From positions 1-13,679 of the forward strand of contig JALVEM010000112.1 in the NCBI GenBank assembly GCA_027030825.1: a stretch of 13,679 nucleotides of DNA, given 5' to 3'. Below are positions 1 through 5,975 of this stretch, piece by piece. The notes below the pieces were generated by a model. The model was not told where the DNA came from and made no database searches. It was given only the letters and a program-made list of their open reading frames with translations. Numbering within the stretch: the first letter of the stretch is position 1; the number at the start of each line of letters is the position of its first letter. The position numbers and the translations under genes are program-made. The stretch comes from Thiohalobacter sp. GTDB taxonomy: Bacteria; Pseudomonadota; Gammaproteobacteria; Thiohalobacterales; Thiohalobacteraceae.

Positions 1-1
1 C

Positions 2-673
2 GGCAAGGGCGGCACCATCAAGCGCATGATGGAACACCTCAATCCCCGCGGCGCCCGTGTCGTCGCGCTGGAGAAACCCACGGAGGAGGAGCAGGGCCAG
101 TGGTATTTCCAGCGTTATATCAAGCATCTGCCGAGCCGTGGCGAGATCGTGATGTTCGACCGTTCCTGGTACAACCGCGCTGGCGTCGAACGCGTCATGG
201 GATTCTGCACGGCCAGCGAATACCTCGAATTCATGCGTCAGGCGCCCGAGCTGGAGCGCATGCTGGTGCGAAGCGGCATCACCCTGTTCAAGCTCTGGTT
301 CTCGGTCAGCCGCAACGAGCAGTTCCGCCGCTTCCAGGCACGCCGCGAGGATCCGCTCAAGCAATGGAAGCTGAGCCCCATCGACCTCGCCTCGCTTGAC
401 AAGTGGGAGGAATACACCGAAGCCAAGGAGGCCATGTTCTTCTACACCGACACGGCCGACGCCCCCTGGACCGTCATCAAGTCCGACTGCAAGAAGCGCG
501 CACGCATCAACGCCATGCGGTTCGTGCTGAACTCGCTCGACTATTACAACAAGGATCCGAAGGTGGCATGCCCGCCCGACCCGCTGATCGTGGGATCCGC
601 GAAGACGATCTACGAGAAGGGTGAACGTATCCTCAACGAACCACCACGCAGTCTGGTGAAGACAGGAGACTGA
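2..673 (+). CDS. ppk2: Polyphosphate kinase 2 (PPK2 family), 5'-truncated by window edge
   Basis: PPK2 enzymes transfer phosphate between inorganic polyphosphate and nucleotides (ADP/ATP or GDP/GTP) in the cytoplasm. The visible 223 codons are open from base 2 with no start, so the N-terminus lies upstream. The first residues, GKGGTIKRM, are the end of a Walker A loop. The Walker B/lid region reads IVMFDRSWYNRAGVERVMGF (about visible residues 55-75). The tail contains LKQWKLSPIDL and DKWEEYTEAKEAMF, both typical of one-domain PPK2. The stop is TGA at 671-673. An internal ATG at 26 should not be taken as the start because it would discard the P-loop. The next gene begins 2 bp after the stop, so the two are probably co-transcribed. 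Family assignment is firm; the preferred direction and nucleotide cannot be read from the sequence. Confidence 0.93.
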   Translation, partial: GKGGTIKRMMEHLNPRGARVVALEKPTEEEQGQWYFQRYIKHLPSRGEIVMFDRSWYNRAGVERVMGFCTASEYLEFMRQAPELERMLVRSGITLFKLWFSVSRNEQFRRFQARREDPLKQWKLSPIDLASLDKWEEYTEAKEAMFFYTDTADAPWTVIKSDCKKRARINAMRFVLNSLDYYNKDPKVACPPDPLIVGSAKTIYEKGERILNEPPRSLVKTGD

Positions 674-675
674 AA

Positions 676-903
676 ATGCACAAGAACCGGCATGCACAGC
701 AGGTGGCGCTGCGTTTTCGCGAGATGGTGGAAGAGGCCGGCGAATCCCTCACCGATGCGCGTTACGACGAACTGGCGCTGCTCATCGAGTCTGCCATCGA
801 CACCGTGCTCGTGGATCGGCTCGAACGAATCGCCGACGAGCTCGATGCGATGGCGCACCGGGTGCGCCATGATGCGGAGAGCTTCGAGACCGAGACGGGG
901 TAG
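676..903 (+). CDS. Small acidic helical protein, function unknown
   Basis: This is a 75-residue protein that I do not recognise. The ATG at 676 lies 2 bp after the ppk2 stop and is preceded by a good ribosome binding site (AGGAG, 664-668), which supports it as a real translated gene coupled to ppk2. The sequence is highly charged, has no signal peptide or membrane segment, and looks like two amphipathic helices: about residues 5-22 and 27-65, the latter including ERIADELDAMAHRVRHD. A longer ORF in another frame over the same bases (692-946) has poor, Arg/Ser-rich composition and is a shadow. A role linked to PPK2 is only inferred from position. Confidence 0.7.
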   Translation: MHKNRHAQQVALRFREMVEEAGESLTDARYDELALLIESAIDTVLVDRLERIADELDAMAHRVRHDAESFETETG

Positions 904-927
904 CTTCTGCTGCCATCCTGTGATCGA

Positions 928-1019
928 CAGCCACGGAAAACACTGAAAACGGATTCTTTCCGGCATATCCGATCCACGACGCAGAGGGCGCAGAGGCGCA
1001 GAGAACGCAAAGAGGGATG
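928..1019. repeat. Low-complexity composite repeat with GCAGAG-type units
   Basis: After the stop at 903 the DNA becomes non-coding. It contains an A-rich segment with two near copies of a CACGGAAAA/CACTGAAAA motif (about 931-949). This is followed by a degenerate tandem of 8-9 bp units, GACGCAGAG, GGCGCAGAG, GCGCAGAG and AACGCAAAG (978-1012). From memory, strings of this type recur as dispersed intergenic sequence in many proteobacterial genomes; I cannot test the copy number here. No ORF with convincing coding character spans it on either strand. Confidence 0.6.
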
Positions 1020-1088
1020 ATTGATTTCGTGTTCCCGGGAACGTCTTCGTTGTCATCCAACCAATCCAGGCAAGTGGTTTTCTCCACC

Positions 1089-1223
1089 GTCATTCCGGCC
1101 AGGCGACCCCGGCCTTGAGCCAGGGGAGCGCGAGCCGGAATCCAGAAACCACGCTGGTTCATGCCACGGTGGTTTATTCTTTTCCTGGATTCCGGATCGG
1201 TGCGGCGCACCGTCCGGAATGAC
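1089..1223. repeat. MITE/REP-like inverted-repeat element, copy A
   Basis: This 135-bp non-coding element is bounded by perfect 10-bp terminal inverted repeats, GTCATTCCGG (1089-1098) and CCGGAATGAC (1214-1223). A second internal inverted pair, CCGGAATCCAG (1135-1145) and CTGGATTCCGG (1185-1195), divides it into left, middle and right stem-loops. The right hairpin has CGGTGC/GCACCG (1198-1203 and 1207-1212) at its tip. It shares ends, internal repeats and the CTTTTCCTGGATTCCGGATC segment's core with copy B about 70 bp downstream, but carries a longer left loop. It encodes no transposase, so it would be a non-autonomous element or a REP-type repeat. I cannot name the family. Confidence 0.8.
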
Positions 1224-1234
1224 TGATAGAGTGC

Positions 1235-1292
1235 TCATTCCAGGCGAGCTGTTCTCCCTTTCGTCATTCCGGGCGAGCTGTTCTCTCTTTCG
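1235..1292. repeat. Two tandem 29-bp units derived from the element's left end
   Basis: Two adjacent 29-bp units (1235-1263 and 1264-1292) both begin TCATTCC(A/G)GGCGAGCTG and continue TTCTC(C/T)CTTTCG, differing at two positions. The first bases match the left terminus of the inverted-repeat elements, and copy B begins immediately at the second boundary. The 13-mer GCTGTTCTCCCTT inside the unit (1248-1260) also occurs at 1441-1453, beyond copy B. This looks like a local duplication made by the repeat family. There are no spacers between the units, so it is not a CRISPR. Confidence 0.7.
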
Positions 1293-1405
1293 TCATTCCG
1301 GGCGAGCGTAGCGAGACCCGGAATCCAGAAACCCCGCTGATCTCTGCCACGGGGCCAACGCTTTTCCTGGATTCCGGATCAGTGCTTCGCACTGTCCGGA
1401 ATGAC
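1292..1405. repeat. MITE/REP-like inverted-repeat element, copy B
   Basis: This 114-bp copy has the same ends as copy A, GTCATTCCGG (1292-1301) and CCGGAATGAC (1396-1405). Its left arm folds as ATTCCGGG with CCCGGAAT around a GCGAGCGTAGCGAG-like loop. The middle part pairs CCCCG (1332-1336) with CGGGG (1350-1354). The right arm folds as ATTCCGGA-T-CAGTGC (1371-1385), loop TTC, GCACTG-TCCGGAAT (1389-1402), a 14-bp stem with one bulge. The right-hand tip differs from copy A by a compensatory pair (G-C in A, A-T in B). It lies about 110 bp upstream of the PIMT-like gene. Confidence 0.8.
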
Positions 1406-1451
1406 CGAAGGAGTGGATCCCGGATAGCCCGCTGCGGGGCGCTGTTCTCCC

Positions 1452-1480
1452 TTGCCTGTTCCCGCCAAAATCCTTACCCT
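1452..1480 (+). promoter_or_regulatory. Weak candidate sigma-70 promoter for the PIMT-rhodanese-tolC cluster
   Basis: TTGCCT (1452-1457) and TACCCT (1475-1480) are separated by 17 bp and lie just upstream of the first gene of the cluster, after the last repeat copy. The match to consensus is poor (4/6 and 3/6), and in GC-rich DNA such matches are frequent by chance. It is recorded because the repeats immediately upstream make a nearby transcription start plausible. Confidence 0.2.
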
Positions 1481-1512
1481 TCCGGAACGTCGACATCCAC
1501 GGGAGTGCGCCC

Positions 1513-2196
1513 ATGACGGCAGCCCAGGCCGAGCGCGAATTCGATTTCGAACGCGCCCGCTTCAACATGATCGAACAGCAGATCCGGCCCTGGAACGTGC
1601 TCGACGAGCGCGTGCTGGCCGTGCTCGCCAGCGTGCCGCGGGAGGATTTCGTGCCGCCGCGCTACCGGAATTCGCTGGCCTTCTCCGACATCACCCTGCC
1701 CATCGGCCATGGCGAGGTCATGATGTCGCCCAAGCTGGAAGGCCGCCTGCTGCAGAGCCTGATGATCCGCCCCGAGGACGAGATCCTGGAGATCGGCACC
1801 GGCAGCGGCTATGTCACCGCCTGCCTGGCCCGGCTCGGCGGGCACGTGCTCAGCGTGGATATTCATGAAGACTTTCTCGAGGATGCCGACCGCAAGCTGA
1901 TGGAACACGGCATCACCAACGTGACGCTGGAGCAACGGGACGCCGCGGCCGTCTGGCCCGAACAGGACCGCTTCGACGTGATCGCCGTCACCGGCTCGCT
2001 GCCCGAGATGCACGAGGGATTCCACCGTGCGCTGCGCGAGGGCGGGCGCCTGTTCGTGATCGTGGGCACGCCGCCGGTCATGGAGGCCCACCTCGTCACC
2101 CGCGAGTCGGCCGACCAGTGGTTCGACGAGCCCCAGTTCGAGACGGCCATCCCGCCCCTGGTGAACGCGCCGCGCCACGTACACTTCTCGCTCTGA
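1513..2196 (+). CDS. PIMT-family (protein-L-isoaspartate O-methyltransferase-like) SAM methyltransferase
   Basis: This is a cytoplasmic SAM-dependent methyltransferase of 227 residues, similar in length and architecture to Pcm, which repairs L-isoaspartyl residues in damaged proteins. The N-terminus contains MIEQQIRPWNVLDERVLAVL and VPREDFVPPRYR (about residues 19-52), the usual PIMT opening. SAM motif I is EIGTGSGY (93-100), followed by the acidic VDI strand (115-117). The segment that normally reads T-I-S-Q-P-(Y/H) is instead VMMSPKLEG (about 69-77), so the substrate-site loop is altered; the exact substrate is therefore uncertain. The ATG at 1513 has GGGAG (1501-1505) upstream. The rhodanese gene starts 2 bp after the stop. 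Confidence 0.87.
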   Translation: MTAAQAEREFDFERARFNMIEQQIRPWNVLDERVLAVLASVPREDFVPPRYRNSLAFSDITLPIGHGEVMMSPKLEGRLLQSLMIRPEDEILEIGTGSGYVTACLARLGGHVLSVDIHEDFLEDADRKLMEHGITNVTLEQRDAAAVWPEQDRFDVIAVTGSLPEMHEGFHRALREGGRLFVIVGTPPVMEAHLVTRESADQWFDEPQFETAIPPLVNAPRHVHFSL

Positions 2197-2198
2197 AC

Positions 2199-2519
2199 AT
2201 GAGAGAATTGCGGCCCAGCGAGGCAGCCAGGCTGCTCGCCGGTTCCCGGCCGCCGCTGGTGCTGGACGTGCGCGAACCCTGGGAGTTCGAGCGGTGCCGG
2301 ATCGAGGGCTCGATGCTCATCCCCATGCGCGAGCTGCCGCAGCGTGTCACCGAACTCGATCCGGAACGCGAGATCCTGGTCGTCTGCCATCACGGCATCC
2401 GCAGCCGGATGGTCTGCCGGTACCTGGAGCGTGAACACGGCTTCCGGAACCTGATCAATCTCGAAGGCGGCGTGGCCGCCTGGGCAGCCGAGGTCGACCC
2501 CGACATGCCCACCTACTGA
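2199..2519 (+). CDS. Single-domain rhodanese-like protein
   Basis: This is a 106-residue single rhodanese domain, a family of sulfurtransferases that carry sulfur as a persulfide on an active-site Cys. The sequence shows LVLDVREPWEFERCRIEGS (about 20-38), IPMRELPQRV and the active-site loop CHHGIRSR with Cys63, and it ends NLEGGVAAWA. This is the GlpE/PspE-like single-domain layout. The reading frame is open back to an ATG at 2118, but that would overlap the methyltransferase by 79 bp with non-homologous sequence. The ATG at 2199, immediately after the upstream stop, gives a standard-length domain. Coupling by a 2-bp gap suggests translational linkage. The sulfur acceptor is unknown. Confidence 0.9.
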   Translation: MRELRPSEAARLLAGSRPPLVLDVREPWEFERCRIEGSMLIPMRELPQRVTELDPEREILVVCHHGIRSRMVCRYLEREHGFRNLINLEGGVAAWAAEVDPDMPTY

Positions 2520-2531
2520 GGAGTTCCCGTC

Positions 2532-3881
2532 ATGCGGAAGCAGCCGGTCGTGAAACGCAGGATCCTGGTCCGGGCAGTGGCCGGCATTCTGGCCATCGCC
2601 GCCACCCCGCTGTGGGCCATCGATCTCTACGAGACCTGGCAGGCGGCCCGCGAACACGCCCCCGAGCTGCGCGCCGCCGCCGCTGCCCGCGACGCGGCCT
2701 TCGAATCGAAACCGCTGGCGCGCGCCGGTCTGCTGCCGAATGCCGCCTTCTCTGCCAATGTCACGCGCACTCAGTACGATCCGCGCAACACGGGGCCCAC
2801 GACCTATTCCACCAACAAGAGCTATTCGATCTCGCTCTCCCAGCCCCTGTTCCGCCGGGATCGCTGGATCGCGCTGAAACAGGCCGACAGCCGGCTGAAA
2901 CAGGCCGAGGCCGAATACACGGCGGCGGAACAGAAGCTCATGATCGACGTGGCCAGCCGCTACTTCGACGTCCTCGCCGCCCAGGACAACCTGACCTTCG
3001 CCCGCGCCGAGAAGAAGGCGATCGAGCGGCAGCTGGAGCAGGCGAAGCAGCGTTTCGAGGTGGGGCTGTCCGCCATCACCGACGTGCGCGAGGCCCAGGC
3101 CCGGTACGATCTCGCCGTCAGCGCGGTGATCGCCGCCGAGAACCGGCTCGACTCCGCGCGCGAGGCCCTGCGGGAACTGGCCGGCCCCAGGGCGGCGAAC
3201 GATGCCCTGGCGCCACTGGTCTCCAGCGTGCCGCTCAGGGAGCCCGAACCGAAGGACATGAAGGCCTGGGTCGACCATGCCGTGGAAGGCAACCTGCAGC
3301 TCCAGGCGCTTCGCGCCGCCGTGGAGGCCGCGCGTCGCGAAGTCGAGCGCCAGCGGGCGGGACATTTCCCTACCCTGGACGCCCAGGCCAGCTTTACCTA
3401 CCAGGATGCCAACTTCGGCGGCGTCTTTCCGCTGGAGCGCAACGACAGCAGCATCGGCCTGAGCCTCACCTTGCCGATCTATGCCGGCGGCGGCATCGTC
3501 AGCGCCACCCGTCAGGCCGCCCACAGGCACGTCGAAGCGAAGGAGAAACTGGAACAGCAACGGCTCGCCACCGAACGCGCCGTGCGTGACGCCTACCGTG
3601 GCGTGATCAGCGGCATCGCCCAGGTGCGAGCCATGGAGCAGGCGCTGAAATCGACGGAAACCGCCCTGGAAGCGGCTCAGGCCGGGTTCGAGGTGGGCAC
3701 CCGCACCATCGTGGACGTGCTCAATGCCCAGCGTGAAAAGTACCGGGCCGAACGCGATCTGGCCCGCGCCCGCTACGATTACCTGCTGAGCACACTGCGC
3801 CTCAAGCAGGCCGTGGGGTCGCTCTCGCCAAAGGACCTGGAACAGATCAGCCACTGGATGAAGCAGGGTGGCGATGCCTGA
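2532..3881 (+). CDS. tolC: TolC-family outer-membrane efflux/type I secretion channel
   Basis: This 449-residue protein belongs to the TolC/OEP family, trimeric outer-membrane tunnels that serve tripartite efflux pumps and type I secretion. A signal peptide is clear: a basic start (MRKQPVVKRR), a hydrophobic core to about residue 26 and a likely cut after LWA (27-29). The mature protein opens with IDLYETWQAAREHAPELRAA and has the duplicated long-helix pattern, with helix/strand repeats such as QAKQRFEVGLSAITDVREAQ in the first half and AAQAGFEVGTRTIVDVLNAQ in the second. It ends soon after LRLKQAVGSLS. The length is standard for TolC. The ATG at 2532 follows GAGGAG (2518-2523), 12 bp after the rhodanese gene. 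No inner-membrane pump or adaptor gene is adjacent, so it is probably a shared general channel. Confidence 0.93.
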   Translation: MRKQPVVKRRILVRAVAGILAIAATPLWAIDLYETWQAAREHAPELRAAAAARDAAFESKPLARAGLLPNAAFSANVTRTQYDPRNTGPTTYSTNKSYSISLSQPLFRRDRWIALKQADSRLKQAEAEYTAAEQKLMIDVASRYFDVLAAQDNLTFARAEKKAIERQLEQAKQRFEVGLSAITDVREAQARYDLAVSAVIAAENRLDSAREALRELAGPRAANDALAPLVSSVPLREPEPKDMKAWVDHAVEGNLQLQALRAAVEAARREVERQRAGHFPTLDAQASFTYQDANFGGVFPLERNDSSIGLSLTLPIYAGGGIVSATRQAAHRHVEAKEKLEQQRLATERAVRDAYRGVISGIAQVRAMEQALKSTETALEAAQAGFEVGTRTIVDVLNAQREKYRAERDLARARYDYLLSTLRLKQAVGSLSPKDLEQISHWMKQGGDA

Positions 3882-4377
3882 ATCGCCTTTCCCCACGCCG
3901 GCGCCCGGCTTCGACCAGCCGCTCGAACTGCTGCGCGCCTGTCACATGAAGATGCTCGCGCACGCCGGCCAGCTCACCCGGCTCTCGACCATGGATCCGG
4001 CGGATGCGGACTTCCAATCCCTGCGCCACCGCGTCTGCCGCTACTTCGACGAATCCGCGCTCCTGCATCACGAGGACGAGGAACGCGATCTCTTCCCCGC
4101 CCTGCTGCGGAAGGATGACGGTCTCAAGGACACCATCTGCCGGCTCAACCGGCAGCATCCGGAACTGGAGGCCGCCTGGCAGGCGATCAGGCGCGCCCTG
4201 TTCGAGGCGCCGCTTCCCGCCGGGCTGGGTACAAGAGCCGAAGCCTTTCTCCAGGCGCTACGCGAACACATCACGCTGGAAGAGACCGGCATCCTCGCCC
4301 CGGCGGAACGGCTGCTCGATGCCGAATCCCTCCATCGCCTGGGCAAGGCCATGGCCCGCCGCCGCGGCGTTGCGTAA
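3874..4377 (+). CDS. Hemerythrin-like HHE cation-binding protein
   Basis: This is a 167-residue predicted four-helix protein of the hemerythrin/HHE family, which binds a di-iron or similar centre for O2, NO or redox sensing or iron storage. Candidate ligands are spaced on successive helices: H24 and H30 (CHMKMLAH), H65/H66 with E69 (LLHHEDEERDLFP), H95 (RQHPELEAAW) and H132/E136 (REHITLEETGI). It has no signal peptide. The frame is also open from a GTG at 3868, but the ATG at 3874 has AGGG (3865-3868) at a suitable distance and is preferred. It overlaps the end of tolC by 8 bp, so the two are likely co-translated. The specific role is unknown. Confidence 0.83.
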   Translation: MPESPFPTPAPGFDQPLELLRACHMKMLAHAGQLTRLSTMDPADADFQSLRHRVCRYFDESALLHHEDEERDLFPALLRKDDGLKDTICRLNRQHPELEAAWQAIRRALFEAPLPAGLGTRAEAFLQALREHITLEETGILAPAERLLDAESLHRLGKAMARRRGVA

Positions 4378-4401
4378 CGTCGGGATCGGGCAGATTTCCT
4401 T

Positions 4402-5217
4402 TCATCCCCCACCGGAACGCCGCCGACACCTCGCCCGCTCCAGCCCGCGGTTGATGGCCCGGGAGGCGGCGATCATGCCGAAGGTGGCCGTCACGGGCGC
4501 CGTCGAGCCATAGCCGAAGCGGCAGTCGAGGGAAACGCCGTGGATGCCCGGTTTCTCGTGGCCTACCGTGCCGTCGGGCCGGGGATAGCGCGGCTGCTCG
4601 GTGGAGAAGACGCACTCGATGCCGAAGCGCCGTTTCGGATTGCGGCTGTAGCCGTACCGGCTGCGCAGCATGGCGCGCACCTTGGCGGCCAGCGGATCGT
4701 TCCAGGTGCGTGTCAGGTCGGCCACGCCGATGCGTGTGGGGTCGGTCAGCCCGCCGGCGCCGCCGGTCATGACGACGGGCAGCTTTCGGCGGCGGCAGTA
4801 GTGCACCAGTGCGGCCTTGAAGCTGATGCTGTCGATGGCGTCGATGACGTAATCGAAACCCCGGCCGATCAGCGCATCGAGGTTGCGGACGGTGAGATAG
4901 TCTTGCACCGGATGGATGCGGCATTCCGGATGGATGCCCAGCACCCGCTCGGCCATGACCTCCACCTTGGGCCGACCGATGGTATCGGTGAGCGCATGCA
5001 GCTGGCGGTTGACGTTGGTCTCGCAGATCCTGTCGCCGTCGATAAAGGTCAATGCGCCGATGCCGGTGCGCGCCAGTGCCTCCAGCGCCCAGGAACCGAC
5101 CCCGCCCACGCCCACGACACAGACGTGCATTTCCGCGAGCAGTGCCGGCGCGTCCGCGCCATGGAGCCGCGCGAGCGCGGCGAAGCGCGGCGACACCCTG
5201 TCGTTGCCGTCGTCCAT
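4402..5217 (-). CDS. tcdA: tRNA threonylcarbamoyladenosine dehydratase (TcdA/CsdL), E1-like
   Basis: TcdA uses ATP to dehydrate t6A37 of ANN-decoding tRNAs to the cyclic ct6A form. This 271-residue protein has the E1/ThiF-like Rossmann fold: GVGGVGSWALEALARTG (about 36-52), the FIDGDRICETNVNRQLHAL stretch (59-75) where the acidic residue and Asn/Arg contact ATP, DYVIDAIDSISFK, and the TcdA-specific ending GVSLDCRFGYGSTAPVTATFGMI-like segment. The frame extends to a TTG at 5244, but family proteins begin close to the ATG at 5217 (MDDGNDRVSPRFAAL), although no strong ribosome binding site precedes it. It is convergent with the hemerythrin-like gene (24 bp between the stops) and lies downstream of slyD on the same strand. 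Confidence 0.92.
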   Translation of the reverse strand: MDDGNDRVSPRFAALARLHGADAPALLAEMHVCVVGVGGVGSWALEALARTGIGALTFIDGDRICETNVNRQLHALTDTIGRPKVEVMAERVLGIHPECRIHPVQDYLTVRNLDALIGRGFDYVIDAIDSISFKAALVHYCRRRKLPVVMTGGAGGLTDPTRIGVADLTRTWNDPLAAKVRAMLRSRYGYSRNPKRRFGIECVFSTEQPRYPRPDGTVGHEKPGIHGVSLDCRFGYGSTAPVTATFGMIAASRAINRGLERARCRRRSGGG

Positions 5218-5250
5218 CGATACCGTTTTGTTTCTCTCCCGCAAAAGGAG

Positions 5251-5280
5251 AACGCCGCATTCGTCTCCGAATACGGCGTT
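5251..5280 (-). terminator. Probable intrinsic terminator after slyD
   Basis: AACGCCG-C-ATTCG (5251-5263) pairs with CGAAT-A-CGGCGTT (5268-5280) around a TCTC loop. This gives a stem of about 12 pairs with one internal mismatch. Read on the minus strand, it lies 44 bp past the slyD stop and is followed by TCTCCTTTTG, a modest T-rich tract. It sits between slyD and tcdA, so it would separate or attenuate transcription between them. A smaller hairpin, GCCTGA/TCAGGC (5301-5317), lies between slyD and this one. Confidence 0.65.
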
Positions 5281-5323
5281 CCCGTGGTTGCCTCGTCAGC
5301 GCCTGATCATGTCAGGCGAAACA

Positions 5324-5800
5324 TCAGTGGCCGCCGGCACCGTGCGCATGACCGTGCTCGATCTCCTCGGGCGTGGCCTCGCGCACTTCGGTGATCTCCA
5401 CCTCGAAGTTCAGCGTCATGCCGGCAAGGGGATGGTTGCCGTCGACCGTGACGGTGTCCCCTTCCACCTTGGTGACCACGACCATCATGGGGCCGTGCGA
5501 GGAGTCGGCCTGGAAACGCATGCCGGGCTGGATCTCGTCGACGCCCTGGAACGCCTCTCTCGGCACTTCCTGGATCAGGGCCTCGTCGGCCAGGCCGTAG
5601 GCCTCTTCCGGTTCGACGGTGACACTGAGCCTGTCACCTTCCTGCTTGCCCTCGAGCGCCTTCTCGAGGCCGGGGATGATGTTGGATGCGCCGTGCAGGT
5701 AGGTCAGGGGCTCGCCGCCAGCGGAGCTGTCGAGCGTGGTACCGTCGGGGCCGGTCAGGGTGTAGTGGAAGGAAACCACCTTGTTGTCTGAAACTTGCAT
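5324..5800 (-). CDS. slyD: FKBP-type peptidyl-prolyl cis-trans isomerase, SlyD-like
   Basis: This is a 158-residue cytoplasmic prolyl isomerase and chaperone of the SlyD/FkpB-like group. The FKBP half opens MQVSDNKVVSFHYTLTGPDG and contains LTYLHGASNIIPGLEKALEG (about 32-51) and VEPEEAYG. The insert-in-flap domain follows (about 72-122, including FQGVDEIQPGMRF), and the fold closes with DGNHPLAGMTLNFEVEI (120-136). The C-terminus has only a short His tail (HGHAHGAGGH), much shorter than the His/Cys-rich metal-binding tail of E. coli SlyD, so nickel delivery may be weak. The ATG at 5800 is preceded on the minus strand by AGGAAG four bases upstream. The frame stays open to 6187, but that extension is antisense to the DUF389 gene and is not homologous. 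Confidence 0.93.
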   Translation of the reverse strand: MQVSDNKVVSFHYTLTGPDGTTLDSSAGGEPLTYLHGASNIIPGLEKALEGKQEGDRLSVTVEPEEAYGLADEALIQEVPREAFQGVDEIQPGMRFQADSSHGPMMVVVTKVEGDTVTVDGNHPLAGMTLNFEVEITEVREATPEEIEHGHAHGAGGH

Positions 5801-5975
5801 GTATCTTCCTGTATCGATCTTGAACGAATGAATGGCAGACCGGCCCGGCAGCCTGGCTCCCATGGACGGTCCGTACCGCACACAGGATACTCCCCGCCGG
5901 CGCAAAAGGGAAACCGAACCCTGCAGCCGACGGGGATTTGTGTTATGAGAAGGGCCGGAACGACGAAGGGCGCGC

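Noticed and set aside
1089..1405. Possible CRISPR array, because of the 29-bp repeat unit near a type I-E system
   Set aside because: The units are contiguous, with no regular unique spacers, and the repeats are long inverted-repeat elements. No CRISPR array is visible anywhere in the window.
904..1512. Several short ORFs in both strands of the gap between the small protein and the PIMT-like gene
   Set aside because: They read through the inverted-repeat elements, are compositionally odd and have no ribosome binding sites.
1863..3896. 677-codon open frame on the minus strand opposite tolC and the rhodanese gene
   Set aside because: It is antisense to three well-supported genes and has Gly/Ala/His/Arg-rich composition with no recognisable domain. 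Long antisense frames are expected in GC-rich DNA with strong third-position bias.
4540..5394. 284-codon plus-strand frame opposite tcdA
   Set aside because: It is antisense to a clearly recognisable TcdA and shows no domain features.
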